From contig CANLZL010000003.1 of the NCBI GenBank assembly GCA_947495575.1, forward strand, positions 452,807 through 516,806: DNA of 64,000 nucleotides, given 5' to 3'. Made by a program: the position numbers and the translations under genes. Each line of letters begins with the position of its first letter. Position 1 is the first letter of the stretch. The notes below the pieces were generated by a model. That model was given only the letters and a program-made list of their open reading frames with translations. It searched no databases and was not told where the DNA came from. This document shows positions 9,905 through 18,330 of the stretch, one piece after another. This DNA is from an uncultured Nioella sp. Lineage in GTDB: Bacteria; Pseudomonadota; Alphaproteobacteria; Rhodobacterales; Rhodobacteraceae.

Positions 9905-11127
9905 CAAATCTCGTCGGGTTCCTTCGCAAAAATGCGGCATTTTTGGCAGCCGGGATGCTGCTGACCTTTGGCTCCAGCTTTGGACAGACTTTCTTCATCT
10001 CGATCTTCGCGGGCGAGATTATGCAAACCTTTTCCCTGACAGACGGGCAATGGGGTGCGATATATGGCGGGGGCACTCTGGCGTCGGCCGTTGTTTTGAT
10101 TTGGGCAGGGGCGTTGACGGACCGGATGCGCGTCCGTCGACTTGGCGTCATGGTGGTGTTTGGTTTGGCCACGGCCTGCGCGTTTATGGCACTCAACACT
10201 TGGGTCGTGTTGCTTCCTGTATCGGTCTTTTTGCTGCGCTTTTTCGGACAAGGCATGATGAGCCACATGTCCACCGTTGCCATGGCCCGATGGTTCGTGG
10301 CAACGCGCGGCAAGGCCCTTGCTATTGCCGGGTCAGGCTATGCCGTGGGTGAGGCGGCCCTGCCGCTCCTTTTTGTTTGGGCGCTGACCTTTTCGAATTG
10401 GCGGGCTCTATGGGTGGTCGCCGCGGTGGCCTGTTTATTGATCTTGCCGATCCTGTTGCGCCTTTTGCGTCAAGAGCGAACGCCGCAATCTCTGACCGAA
10501 GGGGCAGGGCGGTCAGGAATGCAGGATCGACATTGGAAGCGCGGCGCGATGCTTGGGCACCCGTTATTCTGGTGCATGCTGCCGTCGTTGCTTGGGCCCG
10601 GCGCCTTTGTCACTGCGGTCTTCTTTCAGCAGGTTCACCTGACCGAGGTGAAGGGTTGGAGCCATATTTCTTTTGTGGCTCTCTTTCCGCTGTTCACCTC
10701 TGTTGGGATCCTTTCGATGATGATCACTGGCTGGGCCATTGATCGTTTCGGTACATGGCGGCTTATCCCCTTTTTTCAGCTACCCATCGCGTTGTCCTTT
10801 ATGATTATGGCAGGCGCAGACACGCTTTTGGGCGCTGCGCTCGCCATTTCTTTGATGGGCGTAACTTCCGGTGCAAACAGCACGTTGCCGGCTGCGTTTT
10901 GGGCTGAATTCTACGGCACCAAGCATATCGGCGGGATCAAATCTATTGCCACGGCCGCGATGGTTCTGGGATCAGCCATTGGCCCAGCGCTAACAGGTGC
11001 CCTGATTGACCGCGGCGTCGAATTTCCCGATCAGATGTCGGCCATTTCTATGTGGTTTTTGGCGACGTCGGCCCTTGTTGGCCTGGCTGTAACCCGGGCA
11101 GCCAGAACTCTATCGCGGGCGACGTAA
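9901..11127 (+). CDS. Major facilitator superfamily transporter
   Basis: A 408-residue inner-membrane protein with about twelve hydrophobic segments. The loop between segments 2 and 3 reads AGALTDRMRVRRLG, the MFS signature, and its counterpart ITGWAIDRFG occurs in the second half. The GTG start at 9901 overlaps the upstream hydrolase stop, so both are probably co-translated. The last 18 bases overlap the 3' end of the convergent Smr-domain gene. The substrate is not predictable; the layout is compatible with a metabolite or anion transporter. Confidence 0.88.
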   Translation: MTNLVGFLRKNAAFLAAGMLLTFGSSFGQTFFISIFAGEIMQTFSLTDGQWGAIYGGGTLASAVVLIWAGALTDRMRVRRLGVMVVFGLATACAFMALNTWVVLLPVSVFLLRFFGQGMMSHMSTVAMARWFVATRGKALAIAGSGYAVGEAALPLLFVWALTFSNWRALWVVAAVACLLILPILLRLLRQERTPQSLTEGAGRSGMQDRHWKRGAMLGHPLFWCMLPSLLGPGAFVTAVFFQQVHLTEVKGWSHISFVALFPLFTSVGILSMMITGWAIDRFGTWRLIPFFQLPIALSFMIMAGADTLLGAALAISLMGVTSGANSTLPAAFWAEFYGTKHIGGIKSIATAAMVLGSAIGPALTGALIDRGVEFPDQMSAISMWFLATSALVGLAVTRAARTLSRAT

Positions 11128-11709
11128 GTAGACGTAATACGCGCCAGAGCCGCCATGGCGCAGATGCGCCTCACGAATATCAAGAACCACACGGCCAAGG
11201 GGCGGCATCTGCAGCCAATTGGGAACCTGGTGTTTCAAAACACCCCGCCGAATTGGGATCGGGCCGGGGTCATCGCGATCTTTACCTTTGCCGGTAATGA
11301 CCAAAACCAGCCGCTTGCCGTCGTCATGCGACGACAAGATGAAACGGGTTAGGGCAGGGTGCGCCTGCGCCAAAGTCATTCCGTGGAGGTCGATCCGCCC
11401 TTCAGGCTTCAACTTGCCCCGAACCATCTTTTTATGTGTTCCGTGATCCATACGAACCGGGGCGGCCGCAATGCGATCGGAAATCGAAGGGCTTAGGTAG
11501 CTTCCTGGTTGACGGTCCGGTGCGGTTTCTCCAATGCGGAAATCCTGCACTTCAAAGCTCTGGCGCGGTTTAGGCTTTGGCGTCGGCAGAGGCTTCGTAT
11601 GATCCTCTGTAAACCGAAAGCTGTCTGGCCGTGTTGGCGTGACGGTTTTCGTCACGGCCGACCATAAATGGCGGTCTTCTTGCGTCAGGGGTTTCTTGCG
11701 CCGGGCCAT
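11110..11709 (-). CDS. Smr-domain DNA/RNA nuclease-like protein
   Basis: From the start at 11709 (MARRKK) the protein is 199 residues; a start six codons upstream would lie inside mltA and is less likely. The C-terminal half is a Smr domain with DLHGMTLAQAH near residue 108 and the KRLVLVITGKGKDR strand near residue 134, ending in a YVYLRR strand. The N-terminal half is charged and Pro-rich. Smr domains act in MutS2-type and other nucleic-acid cleavage. The gene lies one base after mltA, and this pairing near the origin is common in alphaproteobacteria. Confidence 0.9.
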   Translation of the reverse strand: MARRKKPLTQEDRHLWSAVTKTVTPTRPDSFRFTEDHTKPLPTPKPKPRQSFEVQDFRIGETAPDRQPGSYLSPSISDRIAAAPVRMDHGTHKKMVRGKLKPEGRIDLHGMTLAQAHPALTRFILSSHDDGKRLVLVITGKGKDRDDPGPIPIRRGVLKHQVPNWLQMPPLGRVVLDIREAHLRHGGSGAYYVYLRRPR

Positions 11710-11710
11710 G

Positions 11711-12736
11711 TCAGACCTCTGGCACAATCAGGTTGGCAATCTCAATAGGGAGAAGGACGATCATCCGGCCGGGGTCTCGAATACGGCCGGCTTCCAGCCC
11801 GGCATCGTCGCCCGTGCCATAGAATACGTCCGCGCGCTGTGCGCCCTGAATGGCTGATCCGGTGTCTTGAGCAATCATCAATCGGCGCAACGGGTTTGCG
11901 CCATCTTTCTCGATCCAGACGGGTGCGCCAAGCGGCGTGAAGTCCGGGTCAACTGCAATCGACCGCATCGACGTGATTGATCGGTTCATGGCCCCCAAGG
12001 GACCGTCAGCTGAACTTCGGGTGCGGATAATCCGAAAAAAAACATAGGACGGGTTATGGTAGAGCAATTCGCGGCCAGCGGTCGGATTGCGCCGAACCCA
12101 GGATTGAATAACCTGTGCAGATACCTGATGCGCCTGATAAATCCCGCGCCGGACCAGCTCTTGCCCGATGGAACGATATTGGTGTCCGTTGCGCCCGCCA
12201 TATCCCACGCGGATCGTGCGCCCATCTGGAAGGTTGATCCGGCCCGACCCTTGGATTTGCAAAAAGAACAGTTCAACTGGGTCATCCACCCAGGCAATTT
12301 CCAGGCCGCGACCCTCCAAAATACCGTCTTCTTCGATTTCACGCCGCGTGTGCCATGGCTCCACCACATTGGGCGGCATACGATATACGGGATAACGAAA
12401 TCGACCGGTCCGCGTGAGTGAGCCGTTCAGTTCAGGCTCAAAATACCCAGTGAATAGCGCTTCGTCTTCACCGCCGAAAATGACAGGGCGGAAAAAAAGC
12501 TCAAAAAAGCTGCGAGCATTCGGGCGTTGTTGGGCCACGGCACAAAGGCGTGTCCATTCCCCTTCATCCATATCAGGACAAGTGTTGAGGAAGACCTCTA
12601 GCGCTGCCTCGTGATCATCATCGGCCCAACCATCGAGGTCGTCAAAATCGAGGATTTCTGCTGAAACGTCTGCCATTGCCTCAGCAGAAAACAGGCTAAC
12701 CGCGCACAAGACCAGCGAAAAGAAACCGGCCCGCAT
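11711..12736 (-). CDS. mltA: Membrane-bound/periplasmic lytic murein transglycosylase MltA
   Basis: The start at 12736 gives 341 residues with a signal peptide (MRAGFFSLVLCAVSLFSAEA) but no proper lipobox, so it is probably soluble in the periplasm, unlike E. coli MltA. The MltA core is visible as the FTGYFEPELNGS segment, FFLQIQGSGRI, and the 3D-type end with the catalytic Asp in ADVFYGTGDDAG near residue 310. It cleaves the MurNAc-GlcNAc bond with 1,6-anhydro formation. It forms a tight minus-strand run with the Tim44-domain gene (4-base gap) and the Smr gene (1-base gap). Confidence 0.93.
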   Translation of the reverse strand: MRAGFFSLVLCAVSLFSAEAMADVSAEILDFDDLDGWADDDHEAALEVFLNTCPDMDEGEWTRLCAVAQQRPNARSFFELFFRPVIFGGEDEALFTGYFEPELNGSLTRTGRFRYPVYRMPPNVVEPWHTRREIEEDGILEGRGLEIAWVDDPVELFFLQIQGSGRINLPDGRTIRVGYGGRNGHQYRSIGQELVRRGIYQAHQVSAQVIQSWVRRNPTAGRELLYHNPSYVFFRIIRTRSSADGPLGAMNRSITSMRSIAVDPDFTPLGAPVWIEKDGANPLRRLMIAQDTGSAIQGAQRADVFYGTGDDAGLEAGRIRDPGRMIVLLPIEIANLIVPEV

Positions 12737-12740
12737 CGAA

Positions 12741-13400
12741 TTAGCCGCCAGTGGCGGCCAAAACCCAGTTGGGATCGTTGCTGCCCATCTTTCGACCAAA
12801 GGTCCAGACATCGCGCTGGCGCTTGATCGCATTGGGGTCGCCCTCGACAACTTCGCCGGCCGCGTTGCGTACAACCTGTGTCAGCTCCGCGACCATGCGT
12901 ACTGTCACTTCGGCTTCTGAAGCTCCACGATCAAATGTCGCGTCTTCTAGTGACAATTCGCGAACGCCGACGAAATTTGCATCAATCGTCAAGCCTTGCG
13001 CCTCACGATCTGCAATAACCTGTTCAAAGGTTTCCATGACGTCTGGGGCGAGGAAGGGGCGAAGCCCTGCAACATCCCCGTTCTCAAAAGCCATTAGGAT
13101 CATTTCATAGGCGCCGCGCGCGCCCTGCAAAAACTCAGACACATTAAAGCCCGGCTCGGCCATCTTCATGGCGGCCAGGGCTTTGGCCGCATCCGTGCCA
13201 TCGTCCACATGATCGGTAATATCGCGATCAGGGCCGCCCTCGATCACTTCAAAATCCCGCCGCGCGCCTGAAAGCTTCTCTGCCCGTTCCATCGGCGGGT
13301 TTTCGTATCCGTCCCTGGTGCCCAAAACACTGCGGAGCTTTAAGATCAAAAAGATCGCGATTCCGGCCAGAACCAGAATTTGCAGCAGCGATGAGTTCAT
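12741..13400 (-). CDS. Tim44/TimA domain protein
   Basis: The start at 13400 (MNSSLLQILVLAG) gives 219 residues with one N-terminal membrane anchor (about residues 5-20), a short charged linker and a C-terminal Tim44-like domain. That domain runs from about residue 75 (FNVSEFLQGARGAYEMI) to the DVWTFGRK strand near the end. This is the bacterial relative of the mitochondrial import motor subunit Tim44; its role in bacteria is in membrane-associated protein processes but is not well defined. Its position next to fxsA and secB repeats a conserved alphaproteobacterial order. Confidence 0.88.
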   Translation of the reverse strand: MNSSLLQILVLAGIAIFLILKLRSVLGTRDGYENPPMERAEKLSGARRDFEVIEGGPDRDITDHVDDGTDAAKALAAMKMAEPGFNVSEFLQGARGAYEMILMAFENGDVAGLRPFLAPDVMETFEQVIADREAQGLTIDANFVGVRELSLEDATFDRGASEAEVTVRMVAELTQVVRNAAGEVVEGDPNAIKRQRDVWTFGRKMGSNDPNWVLAATGG

Positions 13401-13531
13401 TTCAGAAACCTCGTAGTGTTGGGGTGGGCTTACATATTGCGTCCGATGGCACATATGTAGGCATGGGGAACCGTCAAGTCCATGTGGCATGGCCGGGTTA
13501 ATGCTCCAAGAGATAGAAAGGATCGCAGATT

Positions 13532-14026
13532 ATGTGGCTGTTGTTGCTCTTCATTGGCGTGCCGCTGATTGAAATCGCACTTTTTGTGCAGGTTGGCGGG
13601 CTGATCGGCCTGTGGCCAACGCTGGCAATCGTCCTGATCACAGCCGTTGCAGGAACCGCACTTGTTAGATCCCAAGGGGCGCAGGCGTTGGCCAATTTGC
13701 GCAGCAGTTTCGACAATCTGTCAGATCCAACCGAACCATTGGCCCATGGCGCAATGATCCTGTTTTCAGGCGCTCTTTTGCTGACACCAGGGTTTTTCAC
13801 CGATGTTGTAGGGTTCCTTTTGCTAATGCCCGGGTTCCGCTCCATCGTCCTTAGGGAATTGCGCAAACGAATTTCTGTTCAATCCATGACGCAAGGACAG
13901 CCTCATTGGCAAAACGACCCGCGACGCCCGCGTGAAGATGTCATTGACGGAGATTATGAGGTGGAAGACCCAGCAAATGAGGGATCAGAGCCCCGCAACG
14001 GGCCATCTGGATGGACTCAGCATTGA
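13532..14026 (+). CDS. fxsA: FxsA family membrane protein
   Basis: The 164-residue protein has an N-terminal FxsA domain with about four membrane segments: LLLLFIGVPLIEIALFVQVG at the start, then the ALVRSQG segment and GALLLTPGFFTDVVGFLLL near residue 90. A hydrophilic tail follows. FxsA overproduction relieves phage T7 exclusion by the F plasmid in E. coli; its native role is unknown. It is divergent from the Tim44 gene, with about 130 bases between, and is followed by secB on the same strand. Confidence 0.9.
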   Translation: MWLLLLFIGVPLIEIALFVQVGGLIGLWPTLAIVLITAVAGTALVRSQGAQALANLRSSFDNLSDPTEPLAHGAMILFSGALLLTPGFFTDVVGFLLLMPGFRSIVLRELRKRISVQSMTQGQPHWQNDPRRPREDVIDGDYEVEDPANEGSEPRNGPSGWTQH

Positions 14027-14080
14027 GGCTAGCAAACCCAAGTGATAAAGGGCTTGGGAACACATTTATTGGAGAGCCCC

Positions 14081-14584
14081 ATGGCCGACGAAAACGGGAC
14101 ATCAGCACCCGAAGCACAACCCCAGGCGCCCGTGCTGCCCAAGATGCAGATCCTTGCGCAATTCATCCGCGACCTGTCCTTCGAAAACATCGCCGCGCAG
14201 AAAGCCGTCCAAGGCAACGCGCAGCCCGAAATCAAGGTTCATGTTGGCGTTGAAGGACGCAAACGCCCCGCTGAAAACCAGTATGACGTCATCGTCAAGA
14301 TGAAGGTCGACAGCAAGGTCAAGGAAAGCGAGCAGTCGATCTTCCTTATCGAACTGGAATATGCTGGCGTCTTTGTCATCGAAAATATCGACGAAAAACA
14401 GCTACACCCGTTCCTGCATATCGAATGCCCCCGGATGCTTTTCCCATTCATCCGTCGCATCGTGTCCGACCTGTCGCGCGACGGTGGCTTCCCGCCGCTG
14501 AACCTCGACAATATGGATTTTATGCAAATTTATCGCAATCAGCTGGCACAGGCTGCAAAGGCAAAACCGCGCGCAGACGCTTGA
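14081..14584 (+). CDS. secB: Protein-export chaperone SecB
   Basis: SecB keeps preproteins unfolded and hands them to SecA. The start at 14081 gives 167 residues; an in-frame ATG 39 bases upstream is less likely because of the better GAG-containing ribosome-binding region before 14081. The FIRDLSFENI segment near residue 34 and the HIECPRMLFPFIRRIVSD segment near residue 115 are family signatures, as is the MDFMQIY motif near the end. The gene ends one base before the convergent dnaQ stop. Confidence 0.96.
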   Translation: MADENGTSAPEAQPQAPVLPKMQILAQFIRDLSFENIAAQKAVQGNAQPEIKVHVGVEGRKRPAENQYDVIVKMKVDSKVKESEQSIFLIELEYAGVFVIENIDEKQLHPFLHIECPRMLFPFIRRIVSDLSRDGGFPPLNLDNMDFMQIYRNQLAQAAKAKPRADA

Positions 14585-14585
14585 T

Positions 14586-15320
14586 TTAGCTAAATTTTTT
14601 CCAAATTGCGCCGTCGCCCAATTCGTCCACAAAGGCGGAGTGGGCGGCGGCTTCTTCATTTGTCAGCCGTGGTGGCAGCGGGTTTGGACGAGGCTTCGGC
14701 CGCCAGGTTTCGGTATCCTGACCGACGCCTCTGTCAGAGGTGTTGGCTGAGAGACCAAAATCGGGCTGCCGACCGCCGATCAACTCCAGATAGACCTCCG
14801 CCAGAATTTCGGAGTCAAGCAACGCGCCGTGCAACTGGCGGGACGAGTTATCGATTCCGAACCGGCGACACAGTGCATCCAGCGATGCGGGCGAGCCGGG
14901 GAACTTCTTGCGCGCAATGGCGAGGGTATCCAAGGCTCGTTCCCATGGAATCGAGGGCAGACCCATCCATTTCAGTTCGGCATTCAGAAATTTCATATCA
15001 AAGCTGGCATTGTGGATCACAAGCGTCGAATCTGTGCCAATAAAGTCGACAAAACCCTGGCCGACCTCTTCAAATACCGGCTTATCCTTTAGTGTCACTT
15101 CACCCGGTTTGGCGTCGCGCGGTGGCTCTAACAGGTCAGGACCAATGCCATGAACACCAAAGGCCTCGTCCGGCATCATCCTTTTGGGGTTGATATAGAC
15201 ATGATATGTCCCGCCGGTCGGCAAGTGATTGTAAAGCTCTACTGCCCCAATCTCGACAATACGATCACCACTTTCAGGATCAAACCCAGTGGTTTCTGTA
15301 TCCAGAACAATTTCACGCAT
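14586..15320 (-). CDS. dnaQ: DNA polymerase III epsilon subunit (3'-5' proofreading exonuclease)
   Basis: The 244-residue protein shows the exonuclease motifs in order: Exo I LDTETTGFDP at residues 6-15, Exo II HNASFDMKFLN near residue 103 and Exo III epsilon HGALLDSEILAEVY near residue 164. A polymerase- or clamp-binding C-terminal tail rich in Pro and Arg follows. It proofreads for the replicative polymerase. It overlaps coaE by 8 bases and belongs to the maf-aroE-coaE-dnaQ minus-strand run leading away from the proposed origin. Confidence 0.96.
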   Translation of the reverse strand: MREIVLDTETTGFDPESGDRIVEIGAVELYNHLPTGGTYHVYINPKRMMPDEAFGVHGIGPDLLEPPRDAKPGEVTLKDKPVFEEVGQGFVDFIGTDSTLVIHNASFDMKFLNAELKWMGLPSIPWERALDTLAIARKKFPGSPASLDALCRRFGIDNSSRQLHGALLDSEILAEVYLELIGGRQPDFGLSANTSDRGVGQDTETWRPKPRPNPLPPRLTNEEAAAHSAFVDELGDGAIWKKFS

Positions 15321-15906
15321 TTTGGCCCTCGGTCAGTTGCCTGATCAGATCATGCACGGCAGATTTCGTGTCCTCAAGCGTATTGGTCTCAATAACGAAA
15401 TCGGCCCTGGCTCGTTTTTCTGCATCGGGCATTTGGCGTGACAAAATGGAGGCAAGGGTTTGCTCGGTCATGCCGGGCCGCGCCATTACCCGCGCGCGCT
15501 GCTCCTCTGCATCAACCGAAACCACAAGAACGCCATCCAGCCAGCCGTCGGCGCCGGTTTCAAACAGCAGGGGAATGTCCAGAACGACAAGTGGTTCCGT
15601 ACGGTTTGTGTTCAGAAAGTCTTGTCTGTCTGCCGCAACCAAAGGGTGCACAACCTGTTCGATCTGGGTCAGCGCCGTTGCATCCCTGTGGATCCAGGCT
15701 TTCAACACATCACGTGAAACACCGTGTTCGGTGATCGCTGCAGGATATAGCGCGCGAATGGGCTCTACCCCCGCACCGCCCACCCCATACAGGCGGTGAA
15801 CGGCGGCGTCCGCATCCCAAACAGGAATGCCCCAGTCGCGAAAAAACCCGGCTGTTGTTGATTTCCCCATTCCGATCGAGCCGGTGAGGCCAAGGCGATA
15901 GCTCAT
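15313..15906 (-). CDS. coaE: Dephospho-CoA kinase
   Basis: CoaE phosphorylates dephospho-CoA in the last step of coenzyme A synthesis. The 197-residue protein begins with the P-loop GLTGSIGMGKST (residues 7-18). It also contains DADAAVHRLY near residue 33, the HP-containing QVVHPLV segment and the VVLDIPLLFE strand. Its length is normal. It overlaps aroE by 4 bases and dnaQ by 8. A truncated parS-like sequence lies within the coding region at 15706-15721. Confidence 0.96.
   Translation of the reverse strand: MSYRLGLTGSIGMGKSTTAGFFRDWGIPVWDADAAVHRLYGVGGAGVEPIRALYPAAITEHGVSRDVLKAWIHRDATALTQIEQVVHPLVAADRQDFLNTNRTEPLVVLDIPLLFETGADGWLDGVLVVSVDAEEQRARVMARPGMTEQTLASILSRQMPDAEKRARADFVIETNTLEDTKSAVHDLIRQLTEGQNA
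15706..15721. promoter_or_regulatory. Degenerate parS-like half-site inside coaE
   Basis: Read on the minus strand, TGTTTCACGTGATGTG matches 12 of 16 bases of the parS consensus; the left arm and CACGTG core are intact and the right arm is lost. Whether ParB binds it is unknown. Confidence 0.25.
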
Positions 15907-16736
15907 TCGTCCAAAACCGCCACTCGCAAAGCATCGTCAACCTCTGGCTTCACTCCGAACCAGCGCTCAAATCCTGGCGATGCTTGATGAAGCAACATGC
16001 CAAGCCCATCCACCGTGTGACATCCACGCTCCGCTGCCTCTTGCAATAGGTCTGTCTGCAAGGGCGTATAGACAATGTCGTTGACAACCGTTGCGGGGTT
16101 TAACCGGTCTAGATTGATATTGAGAGGCTGTTTCCCCTCCATCCCAAGCGACGTGGTGTTCACCAAAAGCGCGGTTTCAGGGAGCAAATCTGGAATATGT
16201 GTCCAATCAACAACCTGAACGCGGGCGCCAAAATGATCCTGCAGCGCCTCGGCTCGTGCGCGGGTCCGGTTGACCAAGAATACGTGCGGGCTGCCTTCGG
16301 CAAGCAAGGTTGATACAATTGCGCGGGCAGCGCCGCCTGCACCCAAAACAAGGGCCGGCCCCTCTCTTGCCGACCAGTCCTCGGTGTTCTGGCGGATATT
16401 CTCGATAAACCCATACCCGTCGGTATTGTCCGCCTGCAACTTGCCTTTGGCGGTGAACGTCAGGGTATTTGCCGCCCCAATCAGGGCTGCTCGATCCGTC
16501 ACATTATCGGCCAGTTGCAACACTGTTTCCTTGTGCGGAATGGTGACGTTGATGCCGCTAAATCCCAAGTCGGGCAACAATTCCAGAACCTCTTCCAACC
16601 GGTCGCGAGTCACGTGAAGCGGCACGTAGTGACCATTAATTCCGTAGTGCTGCAGCCAATGGCCGTGCAGAACAGGCGAACGGCTATGTGCGATTGGGTC
16701 ACCAATGACACCCGCCAACAATAATTTGCTGGTCAT
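15903..16736 (-). CDS. aroE: Shikimate dehydrogenase
   Basis: AroE reduces 3-dehydroshikimate with NADPH in aromatic amino-acid synthesis. The 277-residue protein has the substrate-binding GDPIAHSRSPVLH near residue 12 and the catalytic Lys in NVTIPHKE near residue 65. The Asp-containing ADNTDGYGF lies near residue 102, and the nucleotide-binding VLGAGGAARAI near residue 130. It overlaps maf by ATGA and coaE by ATGA. Confidence 0.96.
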   Translation of the reverse strand: MTSKLLLAGVIGDPIAHSRSPVLHGHWLQHYGINGHYVPLHVTRDRLEEVLELLPDLGFSGINVTIPHKETVLQLADNVTDRAALIGAANTLTFTAKGKLQADNTDGYGFIENIRQNTEDWSAREGPALVLGAGGAARAIVSTLLAEGSPHVFLVNRTRARAEALQDHFGARVQVVDWTHIPDLLPETALLVNTTSLGMEGKQPLNINLDRLNPATVVNDIVYTPLQTDLLQEAAERGCHTVDGLGMLLHQASPGFERWFGVKPEVDDALRVAVLDE

Positions 16737-17329
16737 CCTTCAATCACCCCCCGTTGGGTCAAAAACCCGATGAGCTCTAACAATGGTAAGCCCAGAACCG
16801 TAAAATAGTCGCCTTCGATGCGGCTGAACAGTCGTGCGCCCTCTTCTTCTAGCTTATATCCACCTACACTGTCGCCGATTCCGGGCCAGTTTCGGTCGAC
16901 ATAGTCCGTCACATACGCATCAGAGATTTCGCGCATCAAGAGCCGAACCTGACCGACATATCGCCATTGCGGTTCTCTGTCCTTGTAGACAACCACCGCG
17001 GAAAGTAATCTATGTTGCTTGCCACGGAGCATTTGAATTTGCGCGCAAGCCTGATCAACGGTTTCCGGTTTGGACAAAACCGTGCCCTGAAACTCCAGCA
17101 CCTGATCGCAGCCGATCACCAAAGCATCGGGAAATTTCTCGCCAACTTTTCGAGCCTTGAACTCGGCCAGGGCATCCGCAATGTCACGCGGTGTTGCTTC
17201 CTCTGTCACCAAAGCCGCTTTGATCGCATATTCATCAATTCGTGCCGGTTGCACCGTCACCGGGACACAAGCGTTCTCGAGCAAAGTTTTTCGGATGGAA
17301 GAGCCTGAAGCCAGGATGATTTCGGTCAT
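16733..17329 (-). CDS. maf: Maf-like nucleotide pyrophosphatase
   Basis: The start at 17329 (MTEIILASGSS) gives 198 residues, the normal family length; the frame stays open upstream but into the proposed origin. ILASGSSIRKTLL (residues 4-16) and the GCDQVLEF motif with the catalytic Asp near residue 74 are diagnostic. Maf proteins hydrolyse non-canonical or modified nucleoside triphosphates. It is the first gene of the minus-strand run on the left side of the origin candidate. Confidence 0.93.
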   Translation of the reverse strand: MTEIILASGSSIRKTLLENACVPVTVQPARIDEYAIKAALVTEEATPRDIADALAEFKARKVGEKFPDALVIGCDQVLEFQGTVLSKPETVDQACAQIQMLRGKQHRLLSAVVVYKDREPQWRYVGQVRLLMREISDAYVTDYVDRNWPGIGDSVGGYKLEEEGARLFSRIEGDYFTVLGLPLLELIGFLTQRGVIEG

Positions 17330-17739
17330 TGGATAACTCTCTGAATAACCCTGGGTCAAACGGTGGGACGCGCTTGGTATAACTGAGACAAGTTCACCCA
17401 TCCAAGTCTGAACGGTGAATGACCCTACGGCTATGCCAGAGTTTTCCACGGGCATAAACCATCCACAGGCTCCAGGGGGCGAATCTGGTTATTCTCTGTA
17501 TTGGTTCAAGTTACTCACATAATGAAGGTCGCATTTTTCTCCTAATGCTTTGATTTTTATAACAAAAATCTGTTCATGGAAAACTATGCACAAGCTACTG
17601 ACGAATAGCTGAGCCTGTGCAATGAATTGTGGAATCCTTCGGCAAAAGTCACTTGTCCCTGTTATCCCCGGTACAACAACAACATCATCTTTTCTTTATA
17701 TATTCTTATTATTAAGTAGAGGTCCGTGAAGGAGACCCC
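17330..17739. other. oriC: Candidate chromosomal replication origin (oriC)
   Basis: This 410-base gene-free stretch separates the divergent maf and hemJ genes and is visibly AT-richer than its surroundings (about 18 G/C in 17521-17580 by hand count). Near-consensus DnaA boxes (TTATNCACA) are TTTTCCACG at 17442, CCATCCACA at 17459, TTACTCACA at 17511, CTATGCACA at 17584 and TTATCCCCG at 17662. ATTGGATAA at 17328 is a reverse-orientation match. T/A-rich tracts at about 17549-17570 and 17688-17716 could be unwinding elements. Two GANTC sites occur. The flanking gene order matches the alphaproteobacterial origin neighbourhood, with parAB and parS a few kilobases away. Confidence 0.65.
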
Positions 17740-18198
17740 ATGATCGGCGATTTTTTGGCCGCGGCCTATCCCTGGACAAAGAGCCTGCACGTCATCTCGG
17801 TTATCGCCTGGATGGCTGGATTGTTCTATTTGCCCCGGCTTTTTGTTTATCACGCAGAGCAGGTTGGGCAGGACGGGGAAACCCATGTTTTGTTCCAGAC
17901 CATGGAATACAAACTGCTTCGGGTGATCATGAACCCCGCCATGATCGCGACATGGATCTTTGGATTGATGTTGGTCTTTACACCCGGTGTTGTGTCTTGG
18001 GTTGTGTTATGGCCATGGACCAAGGCTGCTGCCGTTTTGGCAATGACATGGTTTCATCACTGGCTTGGAAAGCGACGTAAGGATTTTGCCGCTGGTCAGA
18101 ATATCAGGACCGGGCGCATCTACAGAATGATGAATGAGGTCCCGACAGTTTTGTTGGTCATCATCGTTGTTTCAGTCATCGCGCGGCCGTTTTCCTGA
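17740..18198 (+). CDS. hemJ: Protoporphyrinogen IX oxidase HemJ
   Basis: The 152-residue membrane protein has four hydrophobic segments and the HemJ/UPF0093 signature SLHVISVIAWMAGLFYLPRL, with conserved His17 and the following LFVYH. HemJ oxidises protoporphyrinogen IX to protoporphyrin IX in heme synthesis and binds heme itself. An AAGGAG lies 6 bases before the ATG at 17740. It is the first gene on the right side of the origin candidate; hemE, often here in other alphaproteobacteria, is absent. Confidence 0.93.
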   Translation: MIGDFLAAAYPWTKSLHVISVIAWMAGLFYLPRLFVYHAEQVGQDGETHVLFQTMEYKLLRVIMNPAMIATWIFGLMLVFTPGVVSWVVLWPWTKAAAVLAMTWFHHWLGKRRKDFAAGQNIRTGRIYRMMNEVPTVLLVIIVVSVIARPFS

Positions 18199-18205
18199 GG
18201 AATGC

Positions 18206-18234
18206 TTGACTCGCCTGCCCTGACCGCTTAATTG
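18206..18234 (+). promoter_or_regulatory. Candidate promoter of rho
   Basis: TTGACT at 18206-18211 and TAATTG at 18229-18234 are separated by 17 bases, just after the hemJ stop. A leader of about 90 bases follows, with a small GGCC hairpin and T-rich stretch (18247-18265), which could allow attenuation; that part is speculative. Confidence 0.5.
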
Positions 18235-18330
18235 CCGGATTAACGGGGCCGTCCGGCCTTTCTGTTTCCCTTTGAAAAAGATCCGAGGTTCGCCCATTGA
18301 ATGGCAGAGCCCCCACGGGACGAATTTACC

